A stretch of DNA of 64,000 nt from Heterodera schachtii. Taxonomy: Eukaryota > Nematoda > Chromadorea > Rhabditida > Heteroderidae. The notes beneath the pieces were generated by a model. It was not told where the DNA came from, ran no database searches, and saw only the letters and a program-made list of their open reading frames with translations. Every line of letters starts with the position of its first letter. Position 1 is the first letter of the stretch. Positions 9,890 to 21,639 of this stretch are shown here, one piece after another. The stretch is taken from NCBI GenBank assembly GCA_023374025.1, contig SIJG01000007.1:1531852-1595851 (forward strand), read 5' to 3'. Both the position numbers and the translations under genes were made by a program.

Positions 9890-12329
9890 TCAAAGTAAAC
9901 TCTTTTGGTAAATTTCGAAGCACATTCTCTCGCGAAAATATGAAATGTGTTTCTGCGTAAAAGTGATCGGTGCTCTGCGCGAGGCGTATTCTGCGAACAA
10001 ACAGCTGAACATGCCGCAGTCGGAAAAGTTGGACTGGCTGGGAATATCCTGGAAAAAAATTTAAGGGAAATATTTAAAAATTTCGGAACGAATCCCATAT
10101 TACAGCCATTCTTATATTATTACAACTGACCTTCCGACATTCCATCATCCATCCTTCAGAATCGAATGGCCTCTTTCGCTTGTCAAGGGATTCTTGTTCC
10201 AAATAATCCCTAGAAATTGTTGATTTTCAAGAAGTAAAATTGGCAATAAACCTCAAATTATGCAGACATTTTTCATTGGTCCCCATCAAGGAGTCGTAAT
10301 AGTCCAGCCTTTTCTGTCTGAAGTCAATTATCTAAATTACCATTGAAGTTTTACCATTCTCTAACTTTCAATTGCTTTCTTACCGCCATGCACCAATGAT
10401 TGGGCAAATGGATGGGGACGATGATCATTTCGTGCGCGAAAATGTCAATCTTTCGGGTCCATCGTTTGACACCGGTAAAACCATTTTTTTGTAGATTTTG
10501 GTAGAAGAAAGTGTTAAACGTGAACACCTATAAATAAATGGTAAAAAATTTGGAAGGTTCAAATGGACCTTTGGGAGGTTGGGATCGCTGTTGTTCCGTT
10601 CGACCACCAAATTCAAAAAGAAATTGATGACTAAATTACGAACAATTAACAATCAATATAAAGCAATTTTAAATAAATAAACAGCACCTTCGTCGTTCAA
10701 CCACTCCAAATTGGAGAGGGTCAGCAAGTCTTTCCGCCTGATTTTCGCATCGAAACCACTTACGAATACCTCTTCAAGGGACATCGAGCGGTTCCAAATA
10801 ATTTTGACGATTTGTTTGTCGGCATTTTTTAATTCTGAAATTAAATAATCTTGCCAAGGAAGTGGTCGGAATACACTAAACCCGGGAATTCCTCCTTCGG
10901 GGGCACTCTCCGCTCGAGTACTAATCCTTCGAGTTGGAGGCGCACGCGTCGGTTCTCTTCCTCGGTGAGTCCCCTGTTGTGACGTGACTTTTCTCTCAGA
11001 CGGAGCTCTTTTTCCAAACTCTGCGCCTCTTTTTTACGGTTTTCAATTTCCTCATTGAATCTCTTTCCACGCCATAACTGTTGAACCGACCGTAACAAAG
11101 AAACACCCGTCGAAAAAAGGGAAGGCTTCTGAAACCAACAAAACAAATGTATTTTTTAGTTAAAAGAAGCGAAAAGTCCGTCATTGGACCAAGGATAGTT
11201 TTCGAGATAGGTATTAAATTATATTAACAAATTAAGGTGGGTTTTAGTAATAACCAATATAATTCATAAACAAATTAATCCCAACCAATTCCGAATCCAA
11301 ACTCGAATGAAAAATTAAAATCAAATTTGTAATATTTTGGGTTAGGATTCAAGAATTAGTTGAAATGGTGTCAATAAGTACCCATAAATTTGCATTAGAG
11401 CTGATTTTAGTTGGTCTCCCAACCTCCGAGTTGGAACATTCCGAAGTTATTGAAGTCGACCCTTTTCGACTTGAAGACGGCGTTTCTTCGGGCACAGTTT
11501 GTGGAACAATTTTGTCCGCTGTTTCACTTTTCTGTTGATGCATCATAAATGGCCTCGGTCGTCTCAACAGATTGTTTATTTGATTAGTTGCCAGAGGCGT
11601 CGAAGTGTTGGGAGGGCTAAAGCGCTTTGGAAGAGCCGTGCCGTAACCAGTGCTAAAAGGGGGGGGGGGGAAGGAAGGATTGGAATTTGACAAAAAGTAA
11701 AGCAAAACCTATTCAAGTTACGGAAGCCAAGCGAAGAAACAGCGGGGGTCGTAAAGTTGCTGTTCTCCTTATTTGAAAAATTGGTCGTGTCGAATCCGCG
11801 AATTGTTTTTTTCAGATGAGCCAATTTATCGTGCATGGTAAAGCCGACATATTTGTTTGGAAGGGGACTGAGATCGTCAATGTTTGCCATGGATTTGTAG
11901 AGAATTTTCCTAAGCCTGTGATTTTTCGACGCCGAAGAATAGGGATCATAACGAATTGAGTCATTCCTTCTGGAATTGTCCAAGTTTTTCAAAAAACTAT
12001 CTTGCTCCTGTTGTTCATGCTCACGAGCGAAAAACCTAAAAATTTACAACAAACAATAAAAAATGGAAATTTTTATATTTAATTTAAAAATACTCGCGAA
12101 ATCGGAATCGGTTGCTGTTCAAGGAAGGCTCATAACTGTTGTTGTTGTCAAACTGACTGCTTGTCAATTTACCAAAGAAATTAAGGCCCTCGTCAAACGG
12201 ATGATTTTTGTTGGAAAAATTGCTAACATTCGCATCAAAACGCGATGGCCTGTAGAAGCCGGTCAATGGGTTCCTTAGAGTAGACGAAAATGAAGCATTG
12301 GTATGGAAGGTTGAATCTGTACTAAGCAT
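9890..12329 (-). CDS. ulp-1: ULP1/SENP-type SUMO protease (C48 cysteine peptidase)
   Basis: The enzyme cleaves SUMO precursors and SUMO-protein conjugates. The C-terminal catalytic domain is complete. WLNDEG appears near 10.69 kb. VFTFNTFFYQNL and GVKRWTRKIDIF follow, then VPIHLPNHWCMA with the catalytic His (about 10.4 kb). IIDFRQKRLDYYDSL carries the catalytic Asp (about 10.3 kb), then DYLEQESLDKRK. The last exon (10043-9890) has IPSQSNFSDCGMFSC with the nucleophile Cys, and ends FEIYQKSLL. The N-terminal half, from ATG 12329 to about 10.85 kb, is disordered (Asn/Ser-rich) and then basic coiled-coil, as usual for the long regulatory regions of SENP1/2 proteins. Internal N-terminal exon limits are approximate. 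Confidence 0.9.
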
Positions 12330-12650
12330 CTATAAATTATATTATGAATTACACAGCTAACAACTGTTAATAAAATAGAAACAACCGGCGATTTATTAAA
12401 TTTCTCGGAGTTTTCTTAAAAAATGCAAATGGAAGAATTAGCAACAGGTGCTGTAAAAGAAAAAATCGTATTTTCTAAGATTCCTATTTAGCTCTGTTTT
12501 TGTCAAAATTTATTCATGAATCTGACTGGAAAAAATTCTCTAAATTTGGCGTACTATCTCCTTAAAATTCATTTAAAATAATAACGACAGGCCGTCGTTG
12601 CTGAAAAACGAGAATTTTGACTGTATTTAACAGTTTAGGTAAGATACTGT

Positions 12651-13002
12651 GGGACCAACGCGTTTCGGCGCCAGCATGTTTTTCCACTATAACTTTTTTC
12701 TTACTCATCTAAATCCAACATTGTTGATATCATTCGAAAGCACTTACATGCTCTATTAGCCTTATAAAAAGCAAAAAGATTTTCAAGCCTGGAAAAAATT
12801 TATTAAGAAAAAATTCAAAAATTTCGACTTTTCGCAATTTTCATGTATAACTTTTTTGCTAATTGTCTAATCGCGACCCAATAGCATAGAAAAAGCTTCT
12901 AAACATGTTAAGCTTTCGAATGATATCAACAATGTTGGCTTGAGATAACTAAGAAAAAAGTTATAGTGGAAAAACATGCTGGCGCCGAAACGCAGTGGAC
13001 CC
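12651..13002. mobile_element. 352-bp palindromic (foldback) DNA transposon with 9-bp target duplication
   Basis: Both ends carry near-identical inverted repeats (GGGACCAACGCGTTTCGGCG on the left, GGGTCCACTGCGTTTCGGCG read inward from the right). The two halves are inverted copies almost to the centre. The element is flanked exactly by AGATACTGT at 12642-12650 and 13003-13011. A 9-bp duplication fits Mutator-like (MULE) insertion. There is no coding capacity, so it is a non-autonomous MITE. It lies between the SUMO protease and the transporter gene. Confidence 0.9.
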
Positions 13003-13307
13003 AGATACTGTATGTCGAGACAGGAAAACGTGTGAAAAAATAAATAAAAAGTCTCCCGATTTCCATTGATAATTTTTCACATCAGACCCCCCCCCCCCCT
13101 ATTAATTGTTCGACATTGGAAATCTTAAGACCCAAGCAATACTATTTTTTGAAAAATATTAAATAAGAATTTAATATGAATGAATAAATAAAAATAATTT
13201 GCTTCTGAAATTAAAATTCTCTCTTCGCATTCATTGCCCAATTAAATAAAATTAAAATTTCATAAAATTGTTCTTCAATTATGTTTATTCATTGCGAATA
13301 TGTAAAA

Positions 13308-15541
13308 TTATTCGGACGAACGAATGGAATTCTCCGGCAATTCCTTCCCTTTCGTTTCGGGAAGCAAAAGAGTGAAAAGCCCCGCGAAGAATGAAAAGGC
13401 GCCGAAAAAAAGCATTGGCGCAATGGAAGAAAACTTTGCCTAATTTCGAAAATGATTTTCAAATGATTTTCACTTTTTTACCATCACTCGGACACTCGGC
13501 GCAAAAATGCTGCTCCCCTAAATAATTGTAAAATAAATTAGAATTTGTTTGTTGGACGAATTCACTTGTGAAACGGCCGTACAAATGCCCATACAAAGGC
13601 CACGATTGACCGTCGGAAACACTTCGGAAGTGTACACGAAAAGACCCGTGAAAGAAGACGAAATGGCGAACTTTCCGATGAGCCAAAGGACGAGGAAAAG
13701 TTTTGGGCTGTCGTTGAGAAGGACAGCCAAAAAGGCAGAAGCAGCCAAAAAGTGAGTGAAAGAGGTGAAAAGACGACGACCCAACCTGAAAATGCATTTA
13801 AGAAAGGAGGACAGATTGGCATTTAGCAATGAATGCACTTTTCCAGGAGGAAAGGCGCGAATAAATACGCCGGCACTTCGGCCAATGCCACCAAAGTGAA
13901 ATTGACGAAGCGATTGCCGGCCAATTGGGCACTGAACAAGCTGAGGCCGTAGTAAATAAAAGTGTCGCAAGTCCTGAGCATGGAATGATTCACCTTCACT
14001 TTGAATTGCACCAAATTATTTTGTTGACCAAAGAAAGCAGAACACGGTCAGGTAGAGGATCAGAGTACGATCGGTCCAAAAGTGGCGCACTTGGGAAGCA
14101 TTGCTTAAATCACCGTTGGCATTTTGGGAGGGGAGGGGGGCAATGATGGCGGGAAATGAGTGGCTGATCGAAATGTGGCATCGCTCAGGTTCCTTCTTTA
14201 GTTTTTCTTTTGCTGATTGTCTATTTCCTAATACAGTATCTCTGCACTTTCTGTTGGTTACGGTAGCCCTCACTGATCAGTCAAATCGTTTTCCCAATTC
14301 GTTCCCACCTCCGCCGTTCGTTTTCCTCGTCCCTTTGCTCCTCTTTTTCTTTGGCAATTTGCCCAATGAATTGGTCCAATTCCGTGCTGCCAATTGCGCG
14401 TGTCCCCGCCTTCGCTGCGCATTTATTCGCCTTTTCCACCCATTTTTTCACGTCATTCAATTTCTTTCCGGCCACCAAAAAGTGAAAACTTTCAGGAATT
14501 GTGCTGAAAATGCTGCTTTTGTTGACATAAAAAATTATTGGAAGAATTACAAAAAATAGAAAATGCCAAATAAAATGGACGGCCCCGACGCAGCGGCGAT
14601 TAATTGTTGCCAATTAGTGGTGAAATAAGCCACCGGGGCCACCAAACAGTAGCCGAGCACCCACATCAGCCCGAACACTAACGCACTTTGGGAGCGCAGA
14701 CGGAGCGGAATGCTTTCATATGCGAGCACCCAATTGAGCATGGCACAGCCCTGAGGGGGCAATTAACGAAGTAATTAACGGATAAAAGGCATTTTAAAGA
14801 GCAAAGGCATTGATTTAAAGAGAGCGATTAAAAGCCGACCGAAAATGAAAGTCCCTGAGCAAAACGCAAGGCAATGAACACAAAAATATTGAGAGAGAAG
14901 GCGGAGGCACAGCCGAAAAAGCCACAGAGGAAAAGCGAACAGAGAACGGCCGAACGACGCCCTTTTCTGAGCAATTAAAACCAATTAATGGGCGGGGGGG
15001 GAGGGATTCTTCTGTCGTTTTCACCTGTCGGCGAACCATGGCATGAAAATGCTGCCGATGGCCATTCCGCCCACAAATGCCGAAGTTGCAATGTCCGCCA
15101 AGTAACTCCGACCGGATCCCAAATTAAACTAAATGTTATGCCGAATTGCCAAATGCTTCTTCCCGCCCCCGGGCTGTGCTTTACGTCGGCTGTCACTGTG
15201 CCCGGCCTCGGGGAACAAACAGAGTCAGTGCCGTTGTATTCTGTTTTCTGTGACGAACAAAAATCGTCCATTAGAAAGGCGGAGCACATAATTGGCATGG
15301 CCATAACGGCCCAAACCAAAGCCATGGCAATCCAAACGAAAAGGACCAGCGGATTTTTGGGCCCTATTAAACTTAGGGATTTCCGAAATTCAGTTAAGTT
15401 AAAACCGATAAGATTTAAAAGCTGATCGGCCGATTTGCATTCGATCGTTCGGTCGAAGATGGACAAACGGCGGAAATTGTTGGCATTTGCAATTTCGGGG
15501 GAATCAGCGGACGAACGAACGGGGCCAATTTTAATTGCCAT
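13308..15541 (-). CDS. SLC22-type organic ion transporter (major facilitator superfamily)
   Basis: This is a twelve-helix plasma-membrane carrier of organic cations or anions; the substrate cannot be read from sequence. ATG 15541 opens MAIKIGPVRSS. TM1 follows (VLFVWIAMALVWAVMAMPI). A large extracellular loop carries NGT glycosylation and several Cys. Then come the conserved NLGSGRSYLADIATSAFVGG and FADR. TM4-5 (about 14.97-14.83 kb) carry GRRSAVLCSLLCGFFG and LRFAQGLSFSVGF. TM6 and the YESIPLRLRSQSALVFGLMW segment lie at about 14.76-14.55 kb, and IPESFHFLVAGKK heads the long cytoplasmic loop. TM7-12 run to 13.31 kb. The end is LLPETKGKELPENSIRSSE. The loop order and the PES and PETKG motifs are those of SLC22. 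Intron edges are only partly resolved. Confidence 0.85.
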
Positions 15542-17373
15542 TTTGACAATCGGAAATAAATGCACAAATTTTAATTGGACATATAAAATGAAATATAAAA
15601 CGGACGAATGAATGGAAAAAAAATGGGGGGGGGGAGAGGGGAAATTGTCATTTTCCTTTGCTTTGTCCCGTGGTTTATATGCGTTCGCGCAAATGCAAGG
15701 CGAAAATTGATCAAAAAAATTAATATTACTAATAATAATAATATGTAATAAAAGAAACGGTAAAATATTTAATTAATGGGCGAATGAAAGCAAAAAAAAA
15801 AGAAAAAGAAAAATGATTTAATAAAAATGCATTTTATTTAATTTTAATAAAAATGATTTAATTTAAATTTAAACAAAATAATTTACGGATTTTCTGCCAA
15901 TGTCATAAAATTACATACAGCGCATAAAAATGGAAAATATTTGAACAAATAATTAAACGTTTGAGATAAATAACAATTCAGTGATAAATGATTAGCTTAT
16001 GAACGAGATTATTAATGCAAATTGATTCATTGATCAATTATTAAATTAATTGGTTCAAATAACCAATTAATTAGTAAGTGATTGGGTCCAAATTATACAC
16101 ATTTTGATTTTTTATAATAATGGTCATATGATTGATCCATCATTATTGCTAAATTTTTACAGTTAATTAATATTTTCTTGAATTTTTTTTTCCATGCTTT
16201 TTCTTCGTCTTTTCGTTTGTAAATTGACCCACTCACACAATCCGTCGCGGGTCCCTTCCCCCCCCCCCCCCCTTTTCCCCTCCCCCTCCCACCTTCCCCC
16301 TTTGTCCCCCATTTCGCCTTCCCCCGCCCCTTTGAACGTGGAAGAATTGGGCCAAAAACAAATAAACAAAAGCTTTGCGCTTAGAATTCATTGAATGATT
16401 GAAATATCGAAGAGATTGAAAATGAAGAAAAGTTATGTCGGATGGCAATTGAAAAGTAAATAAATGTAACGAACGAACGGAAAAAAAAGGGAGAGGGGGG
16501 GGGGAGAGGAGAAGCCAAAGTTTGACATGCTTAATAAAAGGAACGAATTGAATTAACTCAAAAGCCGAAGGGAGAAGAAAGGGGGGGGGGAAGAAAAAAG
16601 CACACAAAAAGTAAGCCAATTTTAATAAAGGCAAAAAATTATCGAAAGGAATGGAACGGAAAAAATTGAGCAATCCCCGCGGCTGAGCGATCGAATGACC
16701 AACTGACAATGGAAGAAGGCATCTTTAAGAGCCAAATGAATTGAATTGGCCAATATTCCATAATTTTGGGTGGTTGAATTCCTTCATTTGATTAATCATT
16801 TGTTGACTTTTAAAGTTGGTTGTTGTCCGTGTGCTTTGCTTCCTTCCGTTGCTTCTGATCACTTTGCCGCTTCGTATTTCGCCGCGTCGCCCATCGGTCG
16901 CCGCCCCCCCACGCCATCCCCCCCCCCCTTTCCCCCCCCCCCAATGCTTTGCCCATTCATTCGTTCATCCGTTCCGTCGTTTGGCCTATCTTAAGCATTC
17001 ATTCCGTTGCTGTTCCATCCCTTTCCCCCACTTCTGTCAATTGCCCCCCCCCTATCTTTTGATTTCCCCCCCCCCCTTTTACTTAGTTTTCCTATTCCAT
17101 CGCTCCCGTTTTCCATTTCCCCGTACATTTGACCCCTCCCCCCCCCCTTTATTTTTGATTCATCTCTCCCCCTTTTATATTTTCCCATCCTATCCCTTCA
17201 CTTTTCCCCACTTTTCCTTTACATTTGATCCCCCCCCCCTCGTTTTTTTTTGGTTTCCATTTTCCCATTTTTTCCTTTCATTTTCCCCCCTCCGTTTCCT
17301 ATAATAATTTATTCATTCTATAAAATGCTCATTTCTCTTTTTGTTTTCAGTTTTATCCCATTTCTTTTGCCAA
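15542..17373. other. intergenic region, AT-rich then C-rich homopolymer runs
   Basis: Positions 15.7-16.2 kb are very AT-rich. From 16.25 to 17.3 kb the plus strand is pyrimidine-rich, with many runs of eight or more C. No supported gene was seen. A TTGTTTTCAG site at 17341-17350 just precedes the CNRIP1 start. Confidence 0.7.
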
Positions 17374-18187
17374 ATGCCGCTCCGTCAAAATTCTCTCGTC
17401 AAAGAAAATTCGTTCAGTGCCCCCGGCACCGTTTTGTTTGGCATGGAGCCGCTTCACCAGCAGAGTTTCCAGCGAAAGTTCTCAATTTCGGCCTGCCGAC
17501 GACAGTCGTCCATTGATTTGGAGGACAATCACTTTCTGTTGACAATTGTGATAAGCAACGCGACGAACCACGAGAGCATTTCGTACAAACAGGACGGAGG
17601 ACGATTCGACTCGTCACAGTTCACGCTGAAGTTCCACACGAACACTTTGTACAAAATTTACGTGAAGACGAAGCCGGCACAGCAGTTTTTGTGAGCATTT
17701 TGTCAATTGATCAGCTGGGAGAAGTGATCAATTGCCCTTTAGAAGTTTGAACATCGCCGGGAATGTGCTCAGTTTGGCTCCGATTGAGGGCGGCAGCGGA
17801 GAATACGTGGCCATTTGGGTTTGTGTGCCGTGCCCAATTGGACGGGTGGCCTCACTTGGCCATACGCTTTGTTTCTTTCAGAACACCGCTGACAAAGAGC
17901 CGACCAAAAAAGGGACACGGCAGGACATTGAATTTGTACTTTCGGTAAGGGCGTCGAATGATCAGCGAAAAGTGATCGGAAACCAACAAAAAGTGATCGA
18001 TCACTTATGGAACATTCGTTCCCATTTCCAGGCCAAGGACAAAACATTGAGCAAAAATTTGCAAGTCAAATTTTACCCCCACAACGACACACACGCGGGA
18101 TGGGGACAGAAGTTGGACCAAATCACTTGGCACTGCTCCACCAACGACATTGGCCATGTGTTTGTGTTGGAAGAACAAACCCTTTAA
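17374..18187 (+). CDS. CNRIP1-like protein (CB1 cannabinoid receptor-interacting protein family)
   Basis: This is a small soluble protein whose vertebrate relative binds the CB1 receptor tail and which has a RhoGDI-like fold. Four exons keep phase: 17374-17690, 17743-17818, 17882-17944 and 18032-18187 (203 residues). Family landmarks are YKQDGGRFDSSQFTLKF, YKIYVKTKPA, LNIAGNVLSLAPIEG, NTADKEPTKKGTRQDI, LQVKFYPHNDTHAGWGQ and a C-terminal HVFVLEEQTL. An extra N-terminal stretch of about 45 residues (polar, Ser/Gln-rich) precedes the core. A TTGTTTTCAG acceptor 23 bases before the ATG could be a trans-splice or intron site. Nematodes have no clear CB1 receptor, so the partner here is unknown. 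Confidence 0.87.
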
Positions 18188-18475
18188 AGCGAAAGGCGAC
18201 AATTGCATTTTAAAAAGCGATCGGCGGAGATCAAACGGAGACGGACGGAAAAATTGCAATTAAAACAAAAACCAAAAGCAATTTTCAATTCCCATTTCAA
18301 TGCATCATTCATTAATTTCTATTTTCTTTAATATTTTGCAACAAAAGTTCAAATTAACAAAATTGTTTGCCCATTCCTTTTTTTTCTTTTTAATGGCGTA
18401 AATTTATTAATTTTCAAATATTTATTTTTGGCCAAATAATAAGCGATCGATGGTTTCGTTTCTCTCTCTTTCTGA

Positions 18476-21400
18476 TCACTTTCCAAAAGCAGCAGTTGTT
18501 TTGTGCCAATTGTCCTGTTCCATTTGGCACTTTGTCAGTCCCAATTTCATTGCCAATGCGTAACCACTGATCAGCTGATTTGCCTTTGGACCGATTATAT
18601 GGAGGCCAACGACGAGTTCCTGGCCATTTTTGTAATTATTGTAGTTACTCTCTTCTGAGCCTTTGCGACTGTTTTCGTCACTCTTTTACTGATCATTATG
18701 CTTTTTCCCACTATTCTGATCAGTGATTTCCTCTTCCCTGTTTCTCTTTTTCGATCAGTCATTTTATTCGTGCCAATTCCCCCCCCCCCCGTCCTTTTCG
18801 AATTCTTCCCAAAATCCGCCAATTGCCTTTGCCCACCTTTTTGCGCTGGTCCGTCCCCTTCATCACACAAATCATTTTCGCCCTCTCCGCCGTTATTGGC
18901 ACTTCTCCGTCTCTGTACACGCGTGTCAAATGCCTTCCCCATTTCCTCTCCATCTCCTCCTCATTCAGCCCACAACAGCTGTATTCCATTGGTGGGATAA
19001 GCATCGTTCTGCTGACAATCGGTGAATCGGCGGTGTCCATCTGACAATCAATTAACCAATTAGCCATTTAATTAATTGCCTACAATTGCTCCTCACCGTT
19101 TCAAATTCGGCCTCGTACATTTTTCTCAGCAACTTTTGCACCCTTTGGCAATTTCCCTCCTCCGATTGCCCCTGTGGCGTCGTCTCCCCCCTCCACCGGT
19201 GTTCCATTCGCAAATCGCCAATGCCATAAACATTCGGCGCCTGCAAAAGTTCAGACGACAAAGAAATTCTTCTGCTGGTAGTGCCGTTCATTGTGCCATT
19301 AATTGAGTCGGAAATGGACGGAGAATTGGGAAATTTTGAAGTGCCAAATGCCAAATTGTCGAGCACAAAACCATCGGTCAAATGGGGACGCCGTCCGACG
19401 GAAATTACGACCTTTTGGAAGGGATGTAGAAGTACAATAAACAAAACAGCTGAAAGGAGCCATGGACTGACCGTGTTGAACTCCTCCACAAACGGAGTCC
19501 AATCGCCAGGGGCGCCCTTTTCCGCCGATTTGCTCCATGCTTTTGTCGCGTAAACGCGCAAAATAGCCGATTTGTCTTCAGATGGTTCTCTCAATCGTTC
19601 AAATTTTGTCGGTAGACTTCTGAATGGCACATTTTGAGAGAAAACTGGACAAATTTAACAAACATAAAAAAGCGAATGCCCAACTGACAAAGTTTGTCTT
19701 TGATCGAAAGAATGAACTCCGAATCGAAACACTCCAATTTTGACGTGTCTTTGCCCCTTCCGCTGGGCGAATAAGTGTTCGTCATGACCTTAAAATGAGT
19801 CAGAGAAAGCGGCGTCTGATCAGTCCGCTGATCGGAAGTCTCGGCCGACAGACCGTCACTTCGTTGCCAAGGGCCCTCAGAATGGCGGCCGACTCCAAAA
19901 TTTGAGGGTCCGCTTCGTCGTCACAAAAGAACAAAGTCGTGCCGGGGTTGTGCTCCAAAGTGAACAATTCGTCACTGAATGGACGGACGGAATTCAAAGT
20001 GCAAATTGGCAATGGCAAAGTCCGACTTCGAAATGCAAAATTCCTTCGCGCCGGGCACATTTTCCAACACTTTCGCTTCACTCTTTGGGACCAGCAAAAA
20101 TTTATCTGCGCTAAGTTTTGCCAATTTGTTCTGTGCCGAATCGGAGTCGGTCAGCTGATGGCAAAAAGAGAGCTGATGGGACCCGGAGAAATGGCAGGCA
20201 GTCGTAGGAAACGTTTGAACCTACGGAGGGGGCGGGAGGGGGTAAGTGATTTGGTGTCATGGCAACTCGTACAATTGCTTAGGTTAGGCCTAGGCTTAGG
20301 CTTGATACGAGTTGCCTTAGGTACGGTGCACCCCAAAAATTAACCCGGCATAATTTGTCGTCGTTTGTCCTGTCCGCCCCAAATGCCGCCTTTCCCCTTT
20401 AAATGCCTTTCTTTGCCCACCTTTCCCCTCTCAAATGCCTTCTGAGTCCATTCTCTTTTCTGCTTAGTCTCTTGCTCAATCGCTTCGCGCACACATTGCC
20501 AATCCAAGCCAAAATTGATTTTGCCATCCCCCGAATATTCGACGGTCCATCCGTTGCGCTGCGCCTCCTCTGAAATCCATCAGAAAAGTCAAAAGTGTTT
20601 ATTTTCAGTTTCCCACCGATTGAATGACGCATCAGTGCCGCCTGATTGGCCATTTGTTTTGCTATTTGTGCGTCTACGAGGGCATTGAACCGTCCTTTCC
20701 TGCCGCTTGTCTGCTTAACCTCCACCAATGCCACTCTTTTGCCCAATTTGAGTGCCGCCTGTCAATAGCTGAACATCCCAAAATGCTATTTCCCTCTCTC
20801 CGCCTTAAAACGCCGTTCCCCTCAAAATGCCATTCTCTTTCTCCCAAAATGCCGTCTTTTTCCCTTTCTTTCTCTGTCTCACCTCCACCGCTCTCTCCGC
20901 CACTGTGTTCCCTTCGCCGCTGCCAATCACTGCCAAATCGAAGTCATGCGGGCAAAGAGACTCCACCAGAAAGCCGTTCCTCGTCATTTGTTTCAGTTCG
21001 GCCAAACCGCCTACACAATCGCCGTTGAGGAAAATTAGCGGCAGTCCCCGCCGCCCGACGCGGTCCAACATTTTGCCGGCACAGTGATGATCGACGGAAA
21101 GGAAATGGGCGGTTGAAGAGCCATCGGAGGGCGGGGCCCTGCCAACGGCACGAAAAGCGGAAGTGATGAGAGAAGAAATCTGAGGGAAAACCGGGCGAAA
21201 GTGAAGGAAAAGCCAAGAGAAAGGCGGTGCCATTACAACTCGTACAATGGCATAGGCTAGGCCTAAGCTTTAGCTAACTCCAGGCTTTTATTTTGTAAAT
21301 TATTGTAAGTGTTGCCATTGACCCGGGAAAGGGCAATTGCTTCTTCTTTTTCTTCTTCCTCCGTTCACCTGCTGGTCAACATCCGACCCGGCTCTTCTCA

Positions 21401-21618
21401 CCACACAAATGCGTTTTTGGGCTATCAATTTGAAAATTGTGCAAAGCGAAATGCCGTCGTCGCCCAACGGACTTTTGCCGTTCGAATTGGCCGCGTGTTC
21501 GAACAGTGCGGGCGACTGACGCCACGTGGTGCGGGGGGGCCATCGACGGCACTCCGTTCGTTTTGCCGCCGCAATTTCTGTCCCTTTGCGTTGTGAACAG
21601 AGCGCTCACTTTGTGCAT
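18476..21618 (-). CDS. thioredoxin-glutathione reductase-like protein lacking all redox cysteines (probable pseudoenzyme)
   Basis: The chain follows the TGR architecture, with a glutaredoxin (Grx)-like head fused to a thioredoxin-reductase body. Exons checked for phase include 21515-21369, 21179-20883 and 20758-20617. The Grx part has LPLIFLNGDCVGGLAELKQM but no CPYC: KRICVVRRAGSDVDQQ stands in its place. The FAD strand is FDLAVIGSGEGN and the later FAD motif NVYGIGD is kept. The CVNVGC redox pair is replaced within FNALVDAQIAKQMANQAAL. CISNDELFTLEHNPGTTL aligns well, but the NADPH glycine motif is replaced by FFCDDEADPQILE. The interface domain has MLIPPMEYSCCGL and LVVGLHIIGPKANQ. The end is NWHKTTAAFGK, with no HPxxAE glutamate and no Sec/Cys tail. 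All exons stay open, arguing for a translated protein. The first exon (ATG at 21618, nine bases) is a guess. Confidence 0.8.
20261..20316. repeat. 56-bp hairpin with telomere-like TTAGGC words, in a TGR-like intron
   Basis: The inverted ends GGCAACTCGTA and TACGAGTTGCC bracket a core containing TTAGGTTAGGCCTAGGC. A related copy occurs at 21236-21285 (ACAACTCGTACAATGGCA, then TAGGCTAGGCCTAAGC) in another intron of the same gene. TTAGGC is the common nematode telomere unit, so these may be small dispersed elements or telomere-derived fill-ins. Confidence 0.6.
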
Positions 21619-21639
21619 AACAAAGGGCAAAGTTTGGAG

